A stretch of 64,000 bases of DNA from an uncultured Streptococcus sp. (GCA_934215455.1 CAKPZX010000002.1:24448-88447); one strand, 5' to 3'; positions 19,001 to 28,015 are shown, counted from the stretch's first letter. The notes: generated by a model not told the origin, from the letters alone. Numbers and translations are program-made.

Positions 19001-20853
19001 TTATTTTTAAACCGCTTGCTTTTGAATCAACCCCATCTCTTCTCTACTATCGCGCGCAAGAACCTGGTAAAGATATCAGTAATGTTTTGGCGATCGAAGT
19101 TCCAAAGAATGATAAAGAAATTGCGGGACTTCAATTTGAAGATGGATTGACCAAGAAGGTCTACCGGGAAGGCGATGCCCTTTCCTTGAAAGGGGCGACT
19201 CTCCGCGTTCATTATAAAGATGGCCAAGCAGATCAACTGGTCAACCTCACCAACTCAGGTGTAGAGATTCATGGATTTGACAGTAGCAAGCTGGGAGAAC
19301 AACACCTAGAAGTCTCTTACCTTGGTCAGAAATTGGATAAGACTCTCACTGTTTTTGTGGTCAGTGCAGAGGAAGCGGGTGAAAAAGCAGTTGCTGGTCT
19401 AGAATTGACCGACAAACCAAAAGTGGAATATATTGTCGGAGAAGCATTGGAGAAAGAAGGCGGACGCTTTACAGTTGTCTTTGAAGATGAAACGACCGAA
19501 ACGCATGCTTTGACCGATGAAGGTGTGGAAGTGACTGGTTTTGATACGACCAAGGAAGGTCGTCAAACTATCACCGTTCATTACAAAGGAGCTAGCACAA
19601 GCTTTGATGTCCTCGTGAATCCAAAACCAGCTCTCAACGATGAATACCTTAAGCAAAAATTGGCTGAAGCTGAAGCTGCAAAAGCCAAAGTAGACTTTAC
19701 TTTTGCGACTCCTGAAGTCAAAGAAGCCTTGCTAGCTGGAATGGCTGCTTCTGAAAAAGTCTTGAAAGAGCATGATACCAGCACACAAGAACAAGTCAAT
19801 GAGCAGTTGAACCAATTGACCGCTCTCTTGAAAGCCTTGGATGGTCAAGCTAATCTAACAAAAGAAAAAGAAGCTCTCTCTGCCCTAACAACAGAAGCGA
19901 CTGCTCTATTAGCAAGCAAGCCAAATCACCCTTCTGGTGAGGCTTTGCAGGCACTCTTGGAGAAAAATAAAGAGCTCCTAGCTTCTTCAGAGCTCACTCC
20001 TGAAGCGCTTGAAACAGCTAAGACAGGTCTAGAGACCTTGATTGGGCTCCTGAAAGAAGACAAGCCAGCGGTCTTTGTAGACCCTGCGACTGGAGTCGAA
20101 GTTCAATTCTCCAACTTAGAGCCAACCGTTGTCAAAGGACTAAAAGTCGCAAAAGTTGAAGCCAATCAGGCAGAAAAAGAAGAGCTGAAGGGCCGAGAAG
20201 GAATCGTCTTTGATATTGAAGGTGTGGATGCCAGCGGTCAAGATATCGATACCCACCATCCATCCCTTGTGAAAATCCCTGTGGATAAGGATAAAGAAGT
20301 GGGGCAAGTCCTCTTCTTCCCAGAAGGTCAAGCTCCTCAATCCTTGGCCTTTGAGAGAGTTGGAGATGTGGTCATCTTTACAGCTCCTCACTTTACTCGC
20401 TATGCGATTGTCTATAAGCCAGCAAAAACGGAAGGACCAGATCAACCGATCCAACCAGAGGAACCGGCTAAACCTGATCAGCCTGTTCAACCGGCTCAAC
20501 CAAATCAACCAGTCCAACCAGCTACCCCAGTAACTCCAGAACCGGCTAATCCACTGAAGCCTACAGAGTCATCTCAAGTGGATCAGTTGGCCCCAATGAC
20601 TTCTACTCAAGCGGGTCATCAAGAGGAAGAACACAAGGATATGGTTGATCAAGAGATCTATCAGTTGTTAAGTGCCCACCAAGGATCTAACTCACAGCCA
20701 ACTGTTCAGCAAGAAACAAAAGATGCAAGTAAAGAAAGTCAATCGGAACACTTGCCAAATACGGCAAGCCTAGAAGCTTCCTTTGCAGCTGAAGCTGTTC
20801 TCCTAGCAGCCTTAGGAGGCTTCCTCTTGGCTGGTAAGAAGAAAGAAGAGTAA
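16063..20853 (+). CDS. Cell-wall anchored endo-beta-N-acetylglucosaminidase (GH85, EndoD-like)
   Basis: The enzyme cuts the chitobiose core of N-linked glycans, letting streptococci feed on host glycoproteins. The 1596-residue protein starts with a YSIRK-type signal peptide (FSIRKFSVGVCSALIG). A variable Ala/Thr-rich segment follows, then the GH85 domain (about residues 150-500), where the catalytic pair Asn296 and Glu298 lies in GYFINQET. Next come beta-sandwich, carbohydrate-binding-like domains, two repeated Ig-like modules (about 1010-1185), a helical FIVAR-like part and a Pro/Gln-rich wall spacer. The C-terminus has LPNTA at 1564-1568, a hydrophobic helix and KKKEE. LPxTA in place of LPxTG is unusual. 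ATG 16063 follows AAGGAGG. Confidence 0.93.
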   Translation: MKGHLFEKKERFSIRKFSVGVCSALIGLAFLGTGAVSADETVPTSEQPLEASSAATEDVNHLVREAGVYTADAALPTADPAQPATEAVAAEASPTSTEASSTTTDTPAVSEAEKPKVAAEKVADLPTNEEKQLRPKEVKFDTWDDLLKWEPGTRVDDDLNRASVPLASRFQGKQINEQANPEAKIQALSNMNSKAKDHASVGGEEFKAYAFDYWQYLDSMVFWEGLVPSADVIDAAHRNGVPIYGTIFYNWSSSIKDQEHFAETLKEDSEGSKTFPIARKLVELAKYYGFDGYFINQETTGNLVEPLGPKLRDFLLYTKEYAKSLNYPIKYSWYDAMTYEYGRYHENALGEYNYNFMQPENGENPVDTFFANFNWGKSEVDYSISTAKWIHRNPYDVLAGLELQKGGSYKTNVDWNAILDEHGKLRLSLGLYAPDTITGLGKTGEGYHTHEDLFWTGFQGDPTKGKPAGQSWYGMSNLVVDKTPITSEDFNTSFNTGHGKHWFVDGKISKEGEWNYRSVSGYLPTWRWWVEHSEDSTPLKGRYDFDQAYNGGNSLAFEGDLKANSSQNVMLYSTKIPVTETTKLSVSHKGGLGAAAWVAVATKEDYSEYEWKELTPSADWSTQTFDLGSLAGKTIYAVKMFFDHDTDVKDYKFNLGQLSITSNQEKPAAPAEVTVRAKRLQNAQEAEAVLNFKGVADADYYEVYEKDGDNWRLLTGSSATTVYLPKVSRSASAEGTTQDLKVVAVGKNGQRSDAGTVAFDWGMTVSDTSLPKALAPNVVIGAKVIGSSFPDADGSEGIEGMLNGTITSLSDKWSSAQLSGTVDIRLTQPRTIVRWVMDHAGAGGESVDDGKMNTRDFDLYYKDEAGEWKLAKEVRGNKAHVSDITLDHPIKAQEWRLHVITADNGTPWQAIRIYNWKMYESLDTETVNIPMKHAAAQNLGNHFVQVGFKDVPANTTLTLYADKEATSPIATMTADQTGNLIFKPLAFESTPSLLYYRAQEPGKDISNVLAIEVPKNDKEIAGLQFEDGLTKKVYREGDALSLKGATLRVHYKDGQADQLVNLTNSGVEIHGFDSSKLGEQHLEVSYLGQKLDKTLTVFVVSAEEAGEKAVAGLELTDKPKVEYIVGEALEKEGGRFTVVFEDETTETHALTDEGVEVTGFDTTKEGRQTITVHYKGASTSFDVLVNPKPALNDEYLKQKLAEAEAAKAKVDFTFATPEVKEALLAGMAASEKVLKEHDTSTQEQVNEQLNQLTALLKALDGQANLTKEKEALSALTTEATALLASKPNHPSGEALQALLEKNKELLASSELTPEALETAKTGLETLIGLLKEDKPAVFVDPATGVEVQFSNLEPTVVKGLKVAKVEANQAEKEELKGREGIVFDIEGVDASGQDIDTHHPSLVKIPVDKDKEVGQVLFFPEGQAPQSLAFERVGDVVIFTAPHFTRYAIVYKPAKTEGPDQPIQPEEPAKPDQPVQPAQPNQPVQPATPVTPEPANPLKPTESSQVDQLAPMTSTQAGHQEEEHKDMVDQEIYQLLSAHQGSNSQPTVQQETKDASKESQSEHLPNTASLEASFAAEAVLLAALGGFLLAGKKKEE

Positions 20854-20897
20854 GTCTTTTACAGGATTCTTTCGTTCACTTAAAAAGTCACTCTCAA

Positions 20898-20938
20898 AAA
20901 AACCTCTCTGGTGAAAATCAGAGAGGTTTGATCTTGTA
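20898..20938 (+). terminator. Terminator of the GH85 gene
   Basis: AAACCTCTCTG (20900-20910) pairs with CAGAGAGGTTT (20919-20929); a moderately T-rich tail follows. Confidence 0.8.
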
Positions 20939-21013
20939 TTTAGAAGTGTCGTTCGGATCCTGCGAATTAGAGGGGAAAAGCATTGGATTTTTCTACCTCT
21001 TTTACAGCTTTTG

Positions 21014-21022
21014 TGATATAAT
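21014..21022 (+). promoter_or_regulatory. Extended -10 of the pgk promoter
   Basis: TGATATAAT (hexamer 21017-21022) lies 35 bases before the pgk start; no strong -35 is seen. Confidence 0.6.
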
Positions 21023-21056
21023 TATCATGTATTAAAAAAAGAAGGAGTCATATCTA

Positions 21057-22256
21057 ATGGCAAAATTGACTGTTAAAGACGTTGACTTGAAAGGGAAAAA
21101 AGTTCTCGTTCGTGTTGACTTCAACGTTCCTGTAAAAGATGGCGTGATCACTAACGATAACCGTATCACTGCAGCTCTTCCAACTATCAAGTACATCCTT
21201 GAACAAGGTGGACGTGCAATCCTCTTCTCTCACCTTGGACGTGTAAAAGAAGAAGCTGATAAAGAAGGCAAATCACTTGCTCCTGTAGCTGCTGACTTGG
21301 CTGCTAAATTGGGTCAAGACGTTAAATTTATCCCAGGTGTTACACGTGGTGCTGAATTGGAAGCAGCTGTTAACGCTCTTGAAGATGGACAAGTTCTCTT
21401 GGTTGAAAACACTCGTTTTGAAGATGTTGATGGCAAGAAAGAATCTAAAAACGATCCTGAACTTGGTAAATACTGGGCATCACTTGGAGATGGTATCTTC
21501 GTAAACGATGCATTCGGTACAGCTCACCGTGCACACGCATCTAACGTTGGTATCTCTGCAAACGTTGATAAAGCTGTTGCTGGATTCCTTCTTGAAAACG
21601 AAATTGCTTACATCAAAGAAGCAGTTGAAGCTCCAGAACGTCCATTCGTAGCTATCCTTGGTGGATCTAAAGTATCTGACAAGATCGGTGTTATCGAAAA
21701 CTTGCTTGAAAAAGCTGATAAAGTTCTTATCGGTGGTGGGATGACTTACACATTCTACAAAGCTCAAGGTATCGAAATCGGTAACTCACTTGTAGAAGAA
21801 GATAAATTAGATGTGGCGAAAGCTCTTCTTGAAAAATCAAACGGCAAATTGATCTTGCCAGTTGACTCAAAAGAAGCAAACGCATTTGCTGACTACACTG
21901 AAGTGAAAGACACTGAAGGTGAAGCAGTAGATCCAGGATTCCTTGGTCTTGATATCGGTCCTAAATCAATCGCTAAATTCGACCAAGAATTGACTGGTGC
22001 GAAAACAGTTGTATGGAATGGTCCTATGGGTGTATTTGAAAACCCTGACTTCCAAGCTGGTACAATCGGTGTGATGGACGCTATCGTGAAACAACCAGGC
22101 GTTAAATCAATCATCGGTGGTGGTGACTCAGCTGCTGCTGCGATCAACCTTGGCCGTGCAGACAAATTCTCATGGATCTCTACTGGTGGTGGTGCTTCTA
22201 TGGAACTCCTTGAAGGTAAAGAACTTCCAGGATTGGCTGCTCTTACAGATAAATAA
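21057..22256 (+). CDS. pgk: Phosphoglycerate kinase
   Basis: It makes ATP from 1,3-bisphosphoglycerate in glycolysis. The 399-residue protein is complete: substrate-binding [12 protein letters not shown] (about 18-29), SHLGRVK (about 59-65), the hinge [16 protein letters not shown] (about 197-212) and the C-terminal nucleotide loop GGGDSAAA. Codon use is very biased, as in gap and fusA. It follows the GH85 gene but has its own promoter with GAAGGAG as the ribosome site. A multi-hairpin repeat sits 14 bp after its stop codon. Confidence 0.98.
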   Translation: MAKLTVKDVDLKGKKVLVRVDFNVPVKDGVITNDNRITAALPTIKYILEQGGRAILFSHLGRVKEEADKEGKSLAPVAADLAAKLGQDVKFIPGVTRGAELEAAVNALEDGQVLLVENTRFEDVDGKKESKNDPELGKYWASLGDGIFVNDAFGTAHRAHASNVGISANVDKAVAGFLLENEIAYIKEAVEAPERPFVAILGGSKVSDKIGVIENLLEKADKVLIGGGMTYTFYKAQGIEIGNSLVEEDKLDVAKALLEKSNGKLILPVDSKEANAFADYTEVKDTEGEAVDPGFLGLDIGPKSIAKFDQELTGAKTVVWNGPMGVFENPDFQAGTIGVMDAIVKQPGVKSIIGGGDSAAAAINLGRADKFSWISTGGGASMELLEGKELPGLAALTDK

Positions 22257-22270
22257 TCTAAATAGAATGA

Positions 22271-22451
22271 AAGAGGCTGGGACAAAAGTCCTAGCCTCTC
22301 AATTATTTTTGGATTGTCGAGCAAGACGCAGTGGTTGAGTGGGCTCTACTACGCTGATTTCATCAGCTTTTACAGCCCTACTCAACTGTGCGGAGGTGGG
22401 ACGACGAAATCGAATTCTAACGAATGACCGATTTCTGTCCCACTCTCTTTT
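22271..22451. repeat. Multi-hairpin intergenic repeat, copy 1
   Basis: A ~180-bp unit, almost identical to the one at 24893-25065. It begins with the hairpin AGAGGCTGGGAC-AAAA-GTCCTAGCCTCT (22273-22300). A second arm pair follows, GTTGAGTGGGCT with AGCCCTACTCAAC, containing the inner stem GCTGA/TCAGC. It closes with a long imperfect stem around GTGGGAC and GTCCAC plus AAATCG/CGATTT, then a T run. It lies directly after pgk and may serve as its terminator. Confidence 0.85.
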
Positions 22452-22524
22452 TTCTTTCTATTTTTACCTGTTCTCTCCTTTCGGAAAATATGGTAGAATA
22501 ATAGAAATAGAAAGATAGGTGACC

Positions 22525-23058
22525 ATGGATTACTTTAAACGACACAAATTTGATTGGTCCAAATTCCGTTTGGGAATGAGAACCTTTAAAACAGGGATTG
22601 CCGTTTTTATTGTGCTACTTATTTTTGGAATATTTGGCTGGCGAGGCCTTCAGATCGGGACTTTGACAGCTGTTTTTAGTTTGAGAGAAGACTTTGATAA
22701 GAGTGTCCACTTCGGGGCTTCGCGTGTCATGGGCAACAGTATTGGAGGTTTTTATGCCGTATTGTTCTTCCTTTTAAAAACGCTCTTTCATGGCGCGTAT
22801 TGGGTGACTCTGATTTTTGTACCCATTGCGACCATGTTAACCATTATGACAAATGTCGCTATGAATAATAAAGCAGGAATTATCGGAGGAGTTTCGGCAA
22901 TGCTGATCATTACTCTCTCGATTCCTCACGGAGAAACCTTCTTGTATGTTTTTGCCCGAATATTTGAGACCTTTATCGGCGTTTTCGTTGCGATTTTAGT
23001 CAATTCGGATGTCGATCGTATTCGCGATTTTCTCAAGGAACACAAAAAACCTATGTAA
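22525..23058 (+). CDS. FUSC/aromatic acid exporter family membrane protein (N-terminal domain)
   Basis: A 177-residue integral membrane protein with about five hydrophobic segments: TFKTGIAVFIVLLIFGIFGW, then segments near residues 40-55, 70-90, 100-120 and 125-155. The pattern AVFSLREDFDKSVHFGASRVMGN is shortened here to its key features: an acidic-basic loop followed by R-x-x-GN, typical of the ArAE_1/DUF939 group. Only the membrane part is present; the C-terminal soluble domain of larger members is missing. ATG 22525 follows GATAGG, with GTG 22519 as an alternative. It lies upstream of glnR, whose operator overlaps its stop codon. Confidence 0.75.
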   Translation: MDYFKRHKFDWSKFRLGMRTFKTGIAVFIVLLIFGIFGWRGLQIGTLTAVFSLREDFDKSVHFGASRVMGNSIGGFYAVLFFLLKTLFHGAYWVTLIFVPIATMLTIMTNVAMNNKAGIIGGVSAMLIITLSIPHGETFLYVFARIFETFIGVFVAILVNSDVDRIRDFLKEHKKPM

Positions 23059-23070
23059 GATTATATAACA
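23054..23070 (+). promoter_or_regulatory. GlnR operator upstream of glnR–glnA
   Basis: TGTAAGATTATATAACA matches the GlnR/TnrA consensus TGTNA-N7-TNACA perfectly. It lies just upstream of the -35 and overlaps the stop codon of the previous gene, and should mediate autorepression when glutamine is plentiful. Confidence 0.88.
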
Positions 23071-23077
23071 TTTAATC

Positions 23078-23105
23078 TTGACATAGATTTTTTTTTCGAT
23101 ATAAT
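23078..23105 (+). promoter_or_regulatory. Promoter of glnR–glnA
   Basis: A perfect TTGACA (23078-23083), 16 bases and TATAAT (23100-23105). Confidence 0.85.
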
Positions 23106-23125
23106 AGAATAGAAAGAGGAATGGT

Positions 23126-23485
23126 ATGAAGGAAAAGGAATTACGACGCTCGCTGGCAGTCTTTCCGATTGGCAGTGTTATGAAGCTGACCGACTTGACA
23201 GCTCGCCAGATTCGTTATTATGAAGATCAGGGATTGATTTCTCCTGATCGGACAGAAGGCAATCGCCGTATGTATTCGTTGGACGATATGGACCGCCTGC
23301 TTGAGATTAAAGATTATATCTCAGATGGCTTCAATATTGCGGATATTAAGAAAAAATATGCGGAAAAAGAGCAAGAGCAAACCAAGGTTGTCAGTCAAGA
23401 AGAGATCCGTAAGGCTCTTCATCGTGATATTATTCAGCAAAGTCGCTTCACATCTTCCCCATCGCCATATGGTCAATTTCGTTGA
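23126..23485 (+). CDS. glnR: Nitrogen regulator GlnR (MerR family)
   Basis: GlnR represses glutamine and ammonium genes when feedback-inhibited glutamine synthetase stimulates it. The 119-residue protein has the MerR-type winged helix with KLTDLTARQIRYYEDQGL (about 20-37) and RRMYSLDDMDRLLEI, a dimerising helix, and the flexible C-terminal tail ending in YGQFR, which in the family senses glutamine synthetase. It is followed after 39 bp by glnA, the usual partner, and preceded by a perfect GlnR box. Confidence 0.97.
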   Translation: MKEKELRRSLAVFPIGSVMKLTDLTARQIRYYEDQGLISPDRTEGNRRMYSLDDMDRLLEIKDYISDGFNIADIKKKYAEKEQEQTKVVSQEEIRKALHRDIIQQSRFTSSPSPYGQFR

Positions 23486-23524
23486 TCATTTCATATGCTT
23501 GTAATCTATTTTAAGGAGACAAAA

Positions 23525-24871
23525 ATGTCAATTACTGCTGCAGATATTCGCCGTGAAGTAAAAGAAAAAAATGTTACTTTTATTCGCTTGATGTTCTCTG
23601 ATATTTTGGGAACCATGAAGAACGTCGAAATTCCAGCTACCGATGAGCAACTGGACAAGGTTCTTTCAAATAAAGCCATGTTTGATGGTTCTTCTATCGA
23701 AGGATTTGTCCGTATCAACGAGTCAGATATGTATCTTTACCCAGATTTGGATACATGGACAGTCTTCCCTTGGGGAGATGAAAATGGTAGCGTAGCTGGC
23801 TTGATCTGTGATGTCTATACGACAGAAGGAGAACCATTTGCAGGAGATCCACGTGGCAATTTGAAACGTGCCCTTCGTCATATGGAAGAACTTGGATTCA
23901 AATCCTTTAACCTTGGACCAGAACCAGAATTCTTCCTCTTCAAGTTGGACGAAAATGGAGACCCAACTCTTGAAGTAAACGACAAAGGTGGCTATTTTGA
24001 CTTGGCTCCAACAGACCTCGCAGATAACACTCGTCGTGAAATTGTTAATGTCTTGACCAAGATGGGCTTTGAAGTAGAAGCCAGCCACCACGAAGTAGCT
24101 GTTGGTCAGCATGAAATTGACTTTAAGTATGACGAAGTTCTCCGCGCTTGTGACAAGATCCAAATCTTTAAACTTGTCGTAAAAACCATCGCTCGTAAAC
24201 ACGGTTTGTATGCAACCTTTATGGCCAAACCAAAATTTGGAATTGCCGGATCAGGTATGCACTGTAATATGTCTCTCTTTGACCAAGATGGCAACAATGC
24301 CTTCTTTGATCCAGAAGATCCAAAGGGCATGCAATTGTCAGAAACAGCTTATCACTTCTTGGGTGGCTTGATCAAGCATGCCTATAACTTTACAGCGGTA
24401 ACCAACCCAACCGTCAACTCGTATAAACGTTTGGTTCCTGGATATGAAGCACCTGTTTATATCGCTTGGGCAGGTCGCAACCGTTCCCCATTGGTACGTG
24501 TGCCAGCATCACGTGGTATGGGAACTCGTTTAGAATTACGTTCCGTAGACCCAATGGCCAATCCTTATGTAGCCTTGGCAGTCTTGCTTGAAGTCGGCCT
24601 TCACGGAATTGAAAATAAAATCGAAGCACCTGCTCCGATCGAAGAAAATATCTATGTGATGACACCGGAAGAACGTAGAGCAGCTGGAATCACAGATCTC
24701 CCTTCTACCCTTCACAATGCTTTGAAAGCCTTGACAGAAGACGAAGTGGTGAAAGCTGCCTTGGGTGAACACATCTACACCAGCTTCCTTGAAGCCAAAC
24801 GAATCGAATGGGCAAGCTATGCGACCTTCGTATCTCAATGGGAAGTAGACAACTATTTAGATCTTTATTAA
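23525..24871 (+). CDS. glnA: Glutamine synthetase, type I
   Basis: It makes glutamine from glutamate, ammonia and ATP. The 448-residue protein matches the Gram-positive GSI-alpha type. It shows [13 protein letters not shown] with the Glu-loop region, the metal ligands in [34 protein letters not shown] with the active-site His, and [14 protein letters not shown] for substrate binding. ATG 23525 follows AAGGAGACAAAA; the in-frame upstream codons lack a ribosome site. It is co-transcribed with glnR and followed by the second copy of the multi-hairpin repeat. Confidence 0.97.
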   Translation: MSITAADIRREVKEKNVTFIRLMFSDILGTMKNVEIPATDEQLDKVLSNKAMFDGSSIEGFVRINESDMYLYPDLDTWTVFPWGDENGSVAGLICDVYTTEGEPFAGDPRGNLKRALRHMEELGFKSFNLGPEPEFFLFKLDENGDPTLEVNDKGGYFDLAPTDLADNTRREIVNVLTKMGFEVEASHHEVAVGQHEIDFKYDEVLRACDKIQIFKLVVKTIARKHGLYATFMAKPKFGIAGSGMHCNMSLFDQDGNNAFFDPEDPKGMQLSETAYHFLGGLIKHAYNFTAVTNPTVNSYKRLVPGYEAPVYIAWAGRNRSPLVRVPASRGMGTRLELRSVDPMANPYVALAVLLEVGLHGIENKIEAPAPIEENIYVMTPEERRAAGITDLPSTLHNALKALTEDEVVKAALGEHIYTSFLEAKRIEWASYATFVSQWEVDNYLDLY

Positions 24872-24892
24872 GAAACAAGAGTAAAGAGGCTA

Positions 24893-25065
24893 GGACAAAA
24901 GTCCTAGCCTCTCAATTATTTTTGGATTGTCGAGCAAGACGCAGTGGTTGAGTGGGCTCTACTACGCTGATTTCATCAGCTTTTACAGCCCTACTCAACT
25001 GTGCGGAGGTGGGACGACGAAATCGAATTCTAACGAATGACCGATTTCTGTCCCACTCTCTTTTT
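24893..25065. repeat. Multi-hairpin intergenic repeat, copy 2
   Basis: Nearly identical to 22271-22451. The first stem is perfect here, AGAGGCTAGGAC-AAAA-GTCCTAGCCTCT, where copy 1 has a G-U-type mismatch, and the last arm reads GTCCCAC rather than GTCCAC. It lies 21 bp after glnA in the same orientation as copy 1. Confidence 0.85.
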
Positions 25066-25084
25066 GATCCTCAAAAGGTTACTA

Positions 25085-25125
25085 TAAAACCAGTTGAAAC
25101 AGTGGTCTCAACTGGTTGTTTTTTA
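25085..25125. terminator. Bidirectional terminator between glnA and rnjA
   Basis: AACCAGTTGA (25088-25097) and TCAACTGGTT (25108-25117), with GTTTTTT on the plus side and TTTTAT on the minus side. It can end both convergent units. Confidence 0.85.
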
Positions 25126-26805
25126 ATTTTCGTCATCTGGTGTGAGAATCATAGGAATAATGATAGGTTCACGTTCCGTGCTCTCGTATAAGAATGGGCG
25201 AAGGGCATTAACAATCGCACCATTGACGGTTTGGATATTGGCATCTTTGTTCTTCAAGGCGATACGAATAGCATTGAAGAGAATGCGTTGGCTTTCACGA
25301 ATCAGATCTCCTGATTCACGCATGTAGATGAAACCACGGCTCAAGATGTCTGGACCAGCCAGGATCATCTTCGATTTGAAGTCAACAGTCGCAACAGCAA
25401 GCACGACACCGTCTTCGGAAAGGTCTCTCCGGTCACGAAGGACAGCAGCTCCGATTTCACCGATGCGGTTTCCATCGACATAGATGTCTTGGGCATTAAA
25501 GCTTCCTGCGATCCGAGCAGAGTTGGCTGTAAGAGCGAGGACATCACCATTACTCATGATGAAGATATTGTCTTTTTCCACTCCGCAATCACGCGCAAGT
25601 CCTGCGTGGATCTTCTGCATCCGGTATTCACCATGGACAGGCATGAAGTATTTTGGTTTGATCAAGCGGAGCATGAGTTTTTGTTCTTGTTGCCCCCCGT
25701 GTCCAGAGGTATGGATGTTGTTGATCTTCCCGTGAATGACCTCTACACCCGCTTCAGAAATCGTATTGATCAATTTATTCACACTGGTTGTATTTCCAGG
25801 AATTGGACTAGAAGAGAAGATCACGGTATCTCCTGGTTGGAGTTGCACTTGGCGGTGCGTTCCGTTGGCAATCCGAGAGAGGGCTGCCATCGGCTCTCCT
25901 TGGCTTCCTGTACACATGATCAGGATTTCATTGGCTGCGTAGTCTTTGATCTCATTTGGCTCGATAATAGTTCCAGCAGGGACCTTGATGTAGCCAAGCT
26001 CGATTCCATTGACGATGGCCTTTTCCATCGAGCGTCCAAAGACGACGATCTTGCGACCGGTCTTGACAGCTGCCTCAGCTGCTTGTTGGAGACGGAAGAT
26101 ATTCGAAGCAAAGGAAGCAAAGATGATGCGCCCATGGATGCCTTCGATGATCTTCATGATGGATTGGCCAACCACTTTTTCAGAGTTGGTAAAGGTTGGG
26201 ATTTCTGCGTTGGTTGAGTCTGAGAGCAGGCAGAGAACGCCTTCTTCCCCAAGGGCTGCCATGCGATGGAGGTCAGCTGGTTCCCCAACAGGTGTGAAGT
26301 CAAATTTAAAGTCCCCGGTACAGACAATCTTTCCTTGAGGGGTGTGAATCACAATCCCTAAAGGTTCTGGAATCGAGTGAGTCGTACGGAAGAAGGTTGC
26401 TTTAAGATTTTTAAATTGAAGCTCAGTGTTTTGGTTGATTTCGTAGAGTTTGGCATCACGAAGAAGACCATGCTCTTCTAATTTTCCACGGATCAAGGCA
26501 AGTGCCAAAGGTCCAGCGTAGATAGGGACATTGGCTTGCTTCAAAAGGAAAGGAATCCCACCGATGTGGTCTTCGTGTCCGTGGGTAATGAGGACCGCTT
26601 TGACGCGATCGATATTGTCAACGATATAAGAGTAATCTGGGATGACATAGTCGATCCCAAGGAGATCATCTTCTGGAAATTTGATTCCGGCATCGACAAT
26701 GATGATTTCATCTTGGTATTCGATCCCGTAGGTATTTTTTCCGATTTCTCCAAGTCCACCAATGGCAAATACACCAACTTCTTCAGGTTTTAAGGTATAA
26801 GCCAT
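25123..26805 (-). CDS. rnjA: Ribonuclease J1
   Basis: RNase J1 is a 5'-3' exo- and endoribonuclease central to mRNA decay in Firmicutes. The 560-residue protein has the metallo-beta-lactamase signature [10 protein letters not shown] near residues 73-82, the beta-CASP domain with [10 protein letters not shown], and the later His in [10 protein letters not shown] and PVHGEYR. I call it J1 rather than J2 because rpoY lies directly upstream, 3 bp away, as in many Firmicutes. The C-terminal domain is complete. It is convergent with glnA. Confidence 0.95.
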   Translation of the reverse strand: MAYTLKPEEVGVFAIGGLGEIGKNTYGIEYQDEIIIVDAGIKFPEDDLLGIDYVIPDYSYIVDNIDRVKAVLITHGHEDHIGGIPFLLKQANVPIYAGPLALALIRGKLEEHGLLRDAKLYEINQNTELQFKNLKATFFRTTHSIPEPLGIVIHTPQGKIVCTGDFKFDFTPVGEPADLHRMAALGEEGVLCLLSDSTNAEIPTFTNSEKVVGQSIMKIIEGIHGRIIFASFASNIFRLQQAAEAAVKTGRKIVVFGRSMEKAIVNGIELGYIKVPAGTIIEPNEIKDYAANEILIMCTGSQGEPMAALSRIANGTHRQVQLQPGDTVIFSSSPIPGNTTSVNKLINTISEAGVEVIHGKINNIHTSGHGGQQEQKLMLRLIKPKYFMPVHGEYRMQKIHAGLARDCGVEKDNIFIMSNGDVLALTANSARIAGSFNAQDIYVDGNRIGEIGAAVLRDRRDLSEDGVVLAVATVDFKSKMILAGPDILSRGFIYMRESGDLIRESQRILFNAIRIALKNKDANIQTVNGAIVNALRPFLYESTEREPIIIPMILTPDDEN

Positions 26806-26808
26806 GGA

Positions 26809-27039
26809 TTAGTACTCCGTTAGTTCAAAAGCACCTGACTCTTTCTCGTAAGCAAGGTGTTGCTCAGAAAGTGGTGTGATAAATTCAATGTTGAAATCTG
26901 TGTTTGCTTCAACCAATTGACGAGCTTGGATGCGTCCTTCGCGTTCATTTGGTGCATCAATATCGAGATAAAGTGCATGCGTGGTTTCACGACGAGGGTT
27001 GCGGTCTTTTGTTTCCTGATAAAAAACTTTGTAAATCAT
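26809..27039 (-). CDS. rpoY: RNA polymerase epsilon subunit
   Basis: A 76-residue protein of the DUF1447/RpoY family, a small accessory subunit of Firmicutes RNA polymerase that resembles the phage inhibitor Gp2. The start [18 protein letters not shown] and the central [16 protein letters not shown] are characteristic. The gene lies upstream of rnjA with a 3-bp gap, the conserved arrangement. GGAAAAT precedes the ATG as a weak ribosome site. The 292-bp spacer to the right contains its promoter region and that of tsaB and no other gene I can see. Confidence 0.95.
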   Translation of the reverse strand: MIYKVFYQETKDRNPRRETTHALYLDIDAPNEREGRIQARQLVEANTDFNIEFITPLSEQHLAYEKESGAFELTEY

Positions 27040-27282
27040 GAAGTAATTTTCCTTTCATTATTTCGGTCTATTTATTAGCTGCGAAGGAGTGCAATCACTA
27101 GAGTTTCCTACTCGCAACTAGTGGACCTGATTCGATACAATTAATTATCATTATATCATAAATTCGCCTGTAAGTAAAAGATAGACTGGAAAAGTCAGAG
27201 AGGCAAAGACCTATAATAGAGAAGCTTTTGAGCAGTTTTGGATAGGAAAATCCTGGGCTCTAGAGGAGAGTTTCGCTGGGAT

Positions 27283-27310
27283 TTGAAGGGAATTTGTAGT
27301 ATAATATAAT
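27283..27310 (+). promoter_or_regulatory. Promoter of tsaB–rimI–tsaD
   Basis: TTGAAG (27283-27288) lies 16 bases from TATAAT (27305-27310); a second TATAAT overlaps at 27300-27305. Confidence 0.65.
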
Positions 27311-27331
27311 CCAGTTCAAGAGGAGTAGGAA

Positions 27332-28015
27332 ATGAAATTATTAGCATTTGATACCTCGAGTAAGGCTCTTTCTGTAGCGATTTTAGAAGATGAGACTCTA
27401 CTTGCAGAAACAACATTAACCATTAAAAAAAATCATAGTATTACATTGATGCCGGTCATCGATTTTTTGATGCAACAAGTCGACTTGACACCCAAGGACT
27501 TGGACCGCATCGTGGTGGCAGAAGGTCCTGGGAGTTACACTGGACTGCGCATTGCGGTCGCAACCGCAAAGACCTTGGCCCATACCTTAGGGATTGAATT
27601 GGTCGGGGTTTCGAGCCTCTTAGCCCTAGTGCCAGATGATCTAGAAGGTTTGGTAGTGCCCGTCATGGATGCCCGTCGAAACAACGTTTATGCAGGTTTT
27701 TACCAAGATGATCAGCTGGTCGCACCAGAAGGGCATTTTCCATTTGAGGAAGTCCTAGAGCGTGCAGCGACAAGTGAGCAGGTCACCTTTGTCGGAGAAA
27801 TCACGGCCTTTAAGGAGCAGATCGCCTCTAGCCTGTCAAGGGCTACTTACTATGAAACGCTGCCAGATGCAGTGAAAATCGGACGTCTCGGTCTCAAACA
27901 AGCGCCTGCTAGCCTCCATGATTTTGTCCCTCATTATCTCAAACGGGTTGAAGCAGAGGAAAATTGGCTCAAAGACCACACGGAAACAACGACCTCTTAC
28001 ATCAAGCGCCTATGA
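27332..28015 (+). CDS. tsaB: tRNA threonylcarbamoyladenosine protein TsaB
   Basis: TsaB is the non-catalytic partner of TsaD in making t6A37 in tRNAs that read ANN codons. The 227-residue protein has the ASKHA fold, with LLAFDTSSKALSVAI at the N-terminus and the hallmark GPGSYTGLRIAVATAKTLA (about 67-85). It lacks the TsaD His pair, as expected. A GAGGAGTAGG ribosome site precedes the ATG. It is the first gene of a tightly packed operon, overlapping rimI by 4 bases. Confidence 0.96.
   Translation: MKLLAFDTSSKALSVAILEDETLLAETTLTIKKNHSITLMPVIDFLMQQVDLTPKDLDRIVVAEGPGSYTGLRIAVATAKTLAHTLGIELVGVSSLLALVPDDLEGLVVPVMDARRNNVYAGFYQDDQLVAPEGHFPFEEVLERAATSEQVTFVGEITAFKEQIASSLSRATYYETLPDAVKIGRLGLKQAPASLHDFVPHYLKRVEAEENWLKDHTETTTSYIKRL

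Noticed and set aside
24952-25191. Plus-strand ORF of 79 codons after glnA
   Set aside because: It lies in the multi-hairpin repeat and runs into the convergent rnjA gene; it has no ribosome site, and the repeat structure explains the open frame.
25489-26217. Plus-strand ORF of 242 codons opposite rnjA
   Set aside because: It is antisense to a strongly conserved RNase J1 gene, lacks a start signal and resembles no protein.
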